A model generated the notes under the pieces. That model did no database searches. It saw only the letters and a program-made list of their open reading frames with translations, and had not been told where the DNA came from. From Daucus carota subsp. sativus (lineage: Eukaryota; Streptophyta; Magnoliopsida; Apiales; Apiaceae): a stretch of 64,000 nucleotides of DNA. Shown here piece by piece: positions 58,436 through 64,000 of the stretch (position 1 is the stretch's first letter; each line of letters begins with the position of its first letter). The stretch spans positions 26,219,135-26,283,134 of the forward strand of contig NC_030385.2 in the NCBI RefSeq assembly GCF_001625215.2, written 5' to 3'. Position numbers and translations under genes: made by a program.

Positions 58436-60774
58436 CTAATTCTGTATTTGACTGGGGTTCGAGCGTCTCCATATTCCTGCTAAGGCACTGCCTAAGATCG
58501 AGTGGCACACGCTGGAAACTGCACATGGTACTGCTGTAAGCGGATTCCCAAAGTGTTGAGTTGCTAGAACTACCCCAAGCACTGAATTCTGCAATAGTTA
58601 CAGTAATGGGTTGATCATAAGTCATTGGTCCCCAGCAGAACTAGGGTATATCTTTGATATTCACTTTAAAGTTGTCATGTTAATTGCAAATATAAATTAA
58701 AATAAAGTACTACTAATATTAAAAAGTTTTGACTTGATTGCAAACAAAAAGAATGCTTCACCAGAGATGTTAATCATTTCATGTTATAACTGCGTAGATC
58801 AGTAGATCACTGAGAAAGTCATTTTTGTAGAGGAAGAACGCGTCAAACGTACCTGCATGCCAACTTCAATAGATATAGTTCTTGAAGAAGACACATCAAT
58901 CCCAAGCAACCTTGCAAGCACGTAACCAAAAAAAAATCCAGATGTGTGAAGGAGAGCAGCGGCTAAAACAACTTGTCGACCAGATGTAAGGATTGCTGAG
59001 GAACTCTGTGCTATGGCATTACCACAAAGAATAGCGACAGTTGCAACAGCAATGGGTGGCATCAACGGTGACACAAATTTCACCAGTTTTTTAAAATATT
59101 GATTTAGGAAAGCACCCGCCAATACAGGAAGAAGAACAACCTAAGGAAGCAGCAGGGGCCTCAGGTTTAATCAGAGTATTTGACCATATTTAAGATATAA
59201 TAAAGAACAACCAAGGAAAGTCACCTGCAGTGTGGACATAAGAAGTCCCATGGCATCTACTGCAACATATTGCCCAGCAAGTTTGGCCGTAAGAAAAGGG
59301 GTCATGACCTGTACAGGTACTAACATATGTGAGCTGACAGTCTCTTATAAGCTTGGGGATTTTGACCCCTGATGTCACAAGTGAACCTTGAACAATTAGC
59401 ATCAGAAACTTATCAACTATACATGTTGAATTTTTCTGGCCTTAATGCGAATATATGTGATTTATCTAGGATTGGCATAATAATAGCATAAATGCAATAT
59501 AGCTCAATTGTGATCATTAGTCTTATCAAATTTCCATTTTAAAGGAAAATATTACTAACAGAAATGGTGCTTTTAAGCCTGAAATTAGGCAACTCATGAC
59601 AATACAAAGTCACGACTGGGCCATGAGAACATTAATGGTGATAAAAAATAATATAAACAAAGGTAGGTTGATATTTGTTATTCAAAAGAATACCTTTGAA
59701 CTCCTTATTGCACATAGAAAGCCCAACATTATTAGGCCTATTCCCAAATAAATTTGTACAAAGCATCAGGCTCATAGATATGAACAACAATTATGTATAA
59801 TAAAACGGCAGGATCAAGACTTTCATGCATGCATCTTTTAGGGTTAAATTACATTCAAAGAAGTGTAGATTGACGAACCACGGCAGACACTGTGCTTAGA
59901 GCAGTCATCAATACTGAAAGAGCCACATTTCCCCTGAATAAAAATTAAAAATAAAAAAACTAATGAGGTAGGACTTCTTCAACCTGAGTAGAAAAAATTA
60001 ATAAGTTGCTTTTACGACTTACCGTGCAATATAAGTTACAATATTACTAGCCGTCCCTGAATCAATACATGAGGAAAGTCATGATAAGATGCAACTATAA
60101 GAGCAGAGATATTCAGCAAAAAATATTTAAGTGCAGAAAACAAGATATTCAGGAGTCTATACAAAGCCATACCTCCAGGGCAGCAGCCTACCAATATTAA
60201 ACCAGCTGCATAATAAGACGGCAAGTTTAAGAGTTTGCTGACAAAAAAGGCAGATAATGGCATCACCTGCATCAACATCTCTCCATGAATATAACTATGT
60301 AGAAAATATATATGATATAAGTCTCCTTCACCCAAAATTAAACACCATTCTAGAGATAACAAAAAGTAGAATTTTTTCAGTAGATTTATTCAGAGACATC
60401 ACTTATCAGAACAGATGCACACTTCAAACGTAATGAGCTTTCTGGTGGGAACTAGAAAATGTTAAGCGAAACTGCAAATACTTTTCAGAAATACTTTTGG
60501 AGATGTATAGTAATGAGTTTTCTGGCAGGAACTAGAAATATCTTAATCAAAATTGCACACAATTTTCAGAAGTATTATTGGGATACCTCAATCTTTAGTG
60601 GAAGAAGACATAGGTAGCTTGCAACTTGGGATGGAAAACAAATTCCGAACATATTGTGCAACTAAAGATGCAGCATTGAGTGTACAGATCTCAATTACAT
60701 ACAGTAGGACTAAGGGTTGAGAAAAAATAAATTAGCTCCCGCTAGCTCCAATATATATACCTATATATACTTAG

Positions 60775-60809
<35 letters not shown>

Positions 60810-62402
60810 ATATATATTGATAATCAATATGATTTATACTTGTAAATATACCTGGAAATTAGAACATGGAAGAAGCAAAGGAGATTAGCAGAAAAATGAC
60901 TAGAGACAAATAATGAACTATTGAAGCAAACAAAGTAAAAAAGCAAAAACAATACATGAAGTGAGGAATAAAACAAAATAATTTTATAGACATAGCTATT
61001 CAATACGGGAAGTAGGTTATAGAGAAGGTAGTTTCTTTTTATGCTTAGTATTTTCCATATCTTAGCTCTAGACAGTCAGATTTTAGCCACCCATGGCCTC
61101 TTAGTCTGGTAACTGGTGGTCTCAATACCCTTGGGAAATTTAGGGTTTGAATCTTGCCAAGGACAAGTGGGTGTGAAAGTGTGTTTAATTATCAAAGAAA
61201 TAAAAGATACCAGCCACAATTCCATTTTCTGAATTTATATAGGAAAAATGGTTTAACAACAAAATACAAAATTAATACTCAGTGGGTGAAAAGATAGGGA
61301 GGGGATTCAAGGCTTGTTGGAGGCATGAGTAAGTGAGTTCTCAAATATCTGCAACTGACCATTTCCATAATAATATAGAGACGGAATGGGTGAAGCCATG
61401 ACGAAATTCCTCTACCCAAGAGTGCTATATACTGAAACCTTTTTGACAATCAGATACATTAGAATTAACAAAAATAATAAGCTTTTTTTACCAGTGTAAA
61501 TTCCTTGCAATATTAGCTACATATTGCTTTCAGGCTTCAGCCATAGACCCATATTGTTCTTGGATGAACATCTTGGAAAAAAGATATACCAGGGAATTTT
61601 TAATAAACCTAATTCTATTAAGTGGATCGCCCATACTTTGTAATCTAAAGTCCAAAAAAGTTTTGGGAATCCCTACTGAAAGATCCCCCAAGTTCACCAT
61701 TTCAGTATCCAAAGTATGTCAGCATTAAACACACATTATTTCCCTTTTCCAACACAATTTTTTTAGCGGGCAAGAACAAAGTAACTTCACACTAAGAAGC
61801 AATAATGTTTAGCATCATGATCCAATAAAGATATAGAATATAATCAAATATTAATAATCTAACGTTATTTGGTCAATGGAACTTACTGAAAACTGAAGAA
61901 AAAACCCAGCTAACAACTCCTTTGGCATGGCTACAGCTTCACCGAGATCATCGAATGTAAGAGTCATTCCCATGCCAAGCATAGTAACAGTAATGCCAGT
62001 AACAATCCATTGTGGCTGCACCCAATTGTAAGAACTAGGCCTAACCAAACCAAGCAAGCATCCCAAAGCTACCCATAATGGAAATGCAGTTGATACGCCT
62101 TCTCCAACCACTTCAAGAAAGCTTCTTCCATCACTTTCATTTGCCGCAGCACTACTGTTCGATGAATTGCCGCAAAGAAAAGATGGTTTAGAAAAAGGGT
62201 GACACAAAATGGGGTTTGTTGATTTGAGGTGGTAAGATGACGGGGATGGTGAAAATGGGGAATCGGGTTTGGGGATGTGTGTGAAATTGAGTTTGTTTGT
62301 TGTGTGAAGGTAAGATCGTTTTGGTGAAGTGAGGGTGGGGGAGAAGCTTCTTGTGCGAGGGAAGGTAGGATCAGCAAGTGGTAAAAACTGCATTGTCATC
62401 AT
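58436..62402 (-). CDS. Plastid sodium/metabolite symporter of the BASS1 type, seven exons
   Basis: Exons (minus strand) 61887-62402, 60173-60266, 60023-60056, 59879-59933, 59225-59308, 58853-59140 and 58436-58588 join in phase to 407 residues. A Ser/Pro/Thr-rich N-terminus of about 80 residues is a likely chloroplast transit peptide. Multiple hydrophobic helices follow with bile-acid:sodium symporter signatures: [68 protein letters not shown] and [16 protein letters not shown]. It matches Arabidopsis BASS1 (At1g78560) end to end. BASS proteins sit in the plastid envelope; the substrate of BASS1 is not settled to my knowledge. Exon 3 is only 34 nt. Exon 4 uses a weak GTTCGT donor. Intron 1 (1.6 kb) carries a SINE and a TA microsatellite. 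Confidence 0.95.
60775..60808. repeat. (TA)n microsatellite in BASS1 intron 1
   Basis: About 34 bp of uninterrupted TA repeats, flanked by further TATATA-rich sequence. Confidence 0.85.
61088..61208 (+). mobile_element. Older tRNA-derived SINE in BASS1 intron 1
   Basis: A tRNA-like head with A box (TGGCCTCTTAGTCTGGTAAC) and degenerate B box (GGGTTTGAATCTTG), then a GTGTGTTTAATTA tail comparable to the tail of the SINE at 32742. There is no long A-run and no clear duplication, so it is older or of a different subfamily. Confidence 0.6.
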
Positions 62403-62537
62403 GTTTCTGAGTTTCTCAGTGTTTGAATTTCTGGTGAGTCACCGATGATAATTACGAGGGTTAAAGAGCTCAACTTTCAACTGGATTATTAAAATGAAAA
62501 ATCTTGCCGATCAGTTACCAAAAGGCAAAAACTTATA
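62403..62537 (-). promoter_or_regulatory. Proximal BASS1 promoter
   Basis: Only 135 bp separate the BASS1 ATG from a Stowaway MITE, so core promoter elements must lie here or inside the MITE. No TATA box could be assigned. Confidence 0.35.
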
Positions 62538-62873
62538 CTCCCCCGTCCCCCTCAATTGTTTACATTGGAGGGAGACACGGAGATCGAGTAAAGTTAGATG
62601 AAAAGTGAGTAAAGTCAGATGAAAAGTGGGTAAAGTGGTGGGACTTATCAATATTTAATAATAAATCTAAGATAGTGGAGGAAAGTTTTAATAATAAATT
62701 TGAGATAGTGGAGGAAAATAGTGAGTGTAATAATAGTTTTTATTGTTAAATATGAGATAGTATGGGAAGATAATGGTGTAATGATGGGAAAAACTTACTA
62801 TTTATATAGTAACGTAAAGAAATGAGAGGGCATCTTAAAATAATAACCGTAAAGAAATGAGAGGGACGGGGAG
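62538..62873. mobile_element. Stowaway-type MITE upstream of BASS1
   Basis: 336 bp with ends CTCCCCCGTCCCCCTCAATT and AATGAGAGGGACGGGGAG, a TA at the left and a degenerate TG at the right. It has internal short repeats of GAGATAGTGGAGGAAA-type sequence. It belongs to the family of the interrupted element at 28421-28989 and shows what that element looks like without the retroposon. Confidence 0.8.
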
Positions 62874-63094
62874 TGATCAAGTTACTGCTAAATAATAATT
62901 GGCTTTGCTCAGTAACAAATAATTAATTTCAAATTCCTGTCAGTATTGAATGCTCACATAGCATCTCCCGCAAAATCTATAGCTAAAATTCTGGTCGGTG
63001 AGTGGTAAATAAAATATATACTCCCTCCATCCCCACAATGGTTAAAAAATTCCTGTCAGTATTGAATTAGACTGTTACAAATCTCTTTTCTATA

Positions 63095-63131
<37 letters not shown>
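63095..63131. repeat. (TA)n microsatellite
   Basis: About 37 bp of TA repeats in AT-rich flanking DNA. Confidence 0.85.
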
Positions 63132-63134
<3 letters not shown>

Positions 63135-63284
63135 TTGATAATATATTATTGATTATGTTTATCACCTAGAAATGTCACATGATCTATATGTATCGAATAA
63201 TATATTTTATTTATAATAATATAATCCGTCATAATAATCAATATCATCGGAAAACAATCTTTTACAAATTTAACAAATTTTATT

Positions 63285-63802
63285 TGGAAATTCTTGATGA
63301 TACCCTCGTAGAATTGGTTTTTTTTCAATGGTACCATCACATTTTTCACTTCCACCGATGGTATGCTCGTACTTTTAATTTACTCTTTATGGTACACTCG
63401 TGTACTTTTAATTTACTCTCTATTGATTTTAAACTGTAAAACAAATTGTATATTTGAAATCCTTGCGAAAACTTACATAAAATAGACCCTTAAATCACGT
63501 AAAACAGAGTCAAAATGAGTGAAATATATTCAAACTTCATAACGAAACTTTGATCATTAATATCTCACTCATTTTGACTCTGTTTTACGTGATTTAAGGG
63601 TCTATTTTATGTAAGTTTTCGCAAGGATTTCAAACATACAATTTGTTTTACAGTCTTAAATCAATAAAGGGTAAATCAAAAGTCCACGAGTGTACCACAA
63701 AGAGTAAATTAAAAGTACGAGTGTACCACTGGTAGAAGTCAAAAATGCGACGGTACCATTGAGAAAAACCAATTCTAGGAGTGTACTATCAAGAATTTCC
63801 CA
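63285..63802. mobile_element. Long foldback (inverted-repeat) element
   Basis: Two arms of about 240 bp face each other around a short spacer near 63530. Outer ends are TGGAAATTCTTGAT and ATCAAGAATTTCCCA with ATT on each side (63282-63284, 63803-63805). The inner halves (containing CTTAAATCACGTAAAACAGA) are almost perfectly complementary, while the outer halves have diverged more. No protein is encoded. Confidence 0.85.
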
Positions 63803-64000
63803 ATTATACTTTTAAAATTCTTTTAAAATATATTACAAAATTATACTTTATACTTAATAGAAGTCCAAAAATATGTGCGCAAAAAATTATATAGAAATGA
63901 GTTAAATGTCCGAAAATACGTATCAAAAATAGTTGGGATACAATTTGTACTTAGTGAGAGAAAATTTTACGAAAAATATATAAAAACATAATCTATATAT
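63803..64000. other. AT-rich end of window
   Basis: Nothing recognisable; AT-rich sequence continuing past the window edge. Confidence 0.4.

Overview
The window is nuclear DNA from a flowering plant. Its genes are split by GT-AG introns into well-known plant families, and AT-rich intergenic DNA is packed with MITEs, SINE/LINE-type insertions and an LTR retrotransposon. A truncated cytochrome P450 resembling the CYP71AJ (psoralen/angelicin synthase) clade suggests the carrot/celery family (Apiaceae); this is an inference from remembered family sequence.

Layout. 1-7603: a tandem satellite with a unit of about 830-853 bp, each unit carrying a GC-rich hairpin, split at 4349 by a 2.18-kb poly(A)-tailed insertion with an 18-bp target duplication and a decayed MLH3 fragment. 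7604-9560: a broken cysteinyl-tRNA synthetase exon (-) and a truncated CYP71AJ-like gene (+). 9565-15052: a very young Ty3/gypsy chromovirus (-) with identical-looking 320-bp LTRs. 16053-19510: an intact five-exon CYP72A gene (+) followed by a decayed CYP72A copy that is itself hit by a MITE. 19530-22350: a MITE cluster. 22676-27594: solanesyl diphosphate synthase (-). 27595-32864: gene-free DNA with nested MITEs, a poly(A) retroposon, a Helitron-like candidate and a fresh SINE. 32906-34747: FAP3-type plastid fatty-acid-binding protein (+). 34913-36590: receptor-like kinase of the At1g78530 type (-). 38231-45147: plant SH2-domain protein (-). 46890-49737: plastid methionine sulfoxide reductase B1 (-). 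54453-57787: a strongly divergent MAP kinase (+). 58436-62402: BASS1-type plastid transporter (-). 62403-64000: MITEs and a long foldback.

Functionally, four intact products (SPS, FAP3, MSRB1, BASS1) are typical plastid proteins: plastoquinone side-chain synthesis, fatty-acid binding, repair of oxidised methionine and envelope transport. The RLK, SH2 protein and MAPK-like protein are signalling components. They are not an operon-like system; the order instead looks like conserved microsynteny with Arabidopsis chromosome 1 segments around At1g785xx (SPS1, RLK, SHB, BASS1) interleaved with At1g53xxx (FAP3, MPK18, MSRB1), from memory.

The most unusual items are the MAPK-like protein, in which the T-x-Y activation motif, the HRD arginine and the DFG phenylalanine are all changed while the reading frame is intact over nine exons; the higher-order satellite with its conserved hairpin; and the poly(A)-tailed chimeric retroposon that carries an MLH3 exon and apparently an intron. 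All exon models were built by eye from splice signals, phase and family similarity; nothing was computed.
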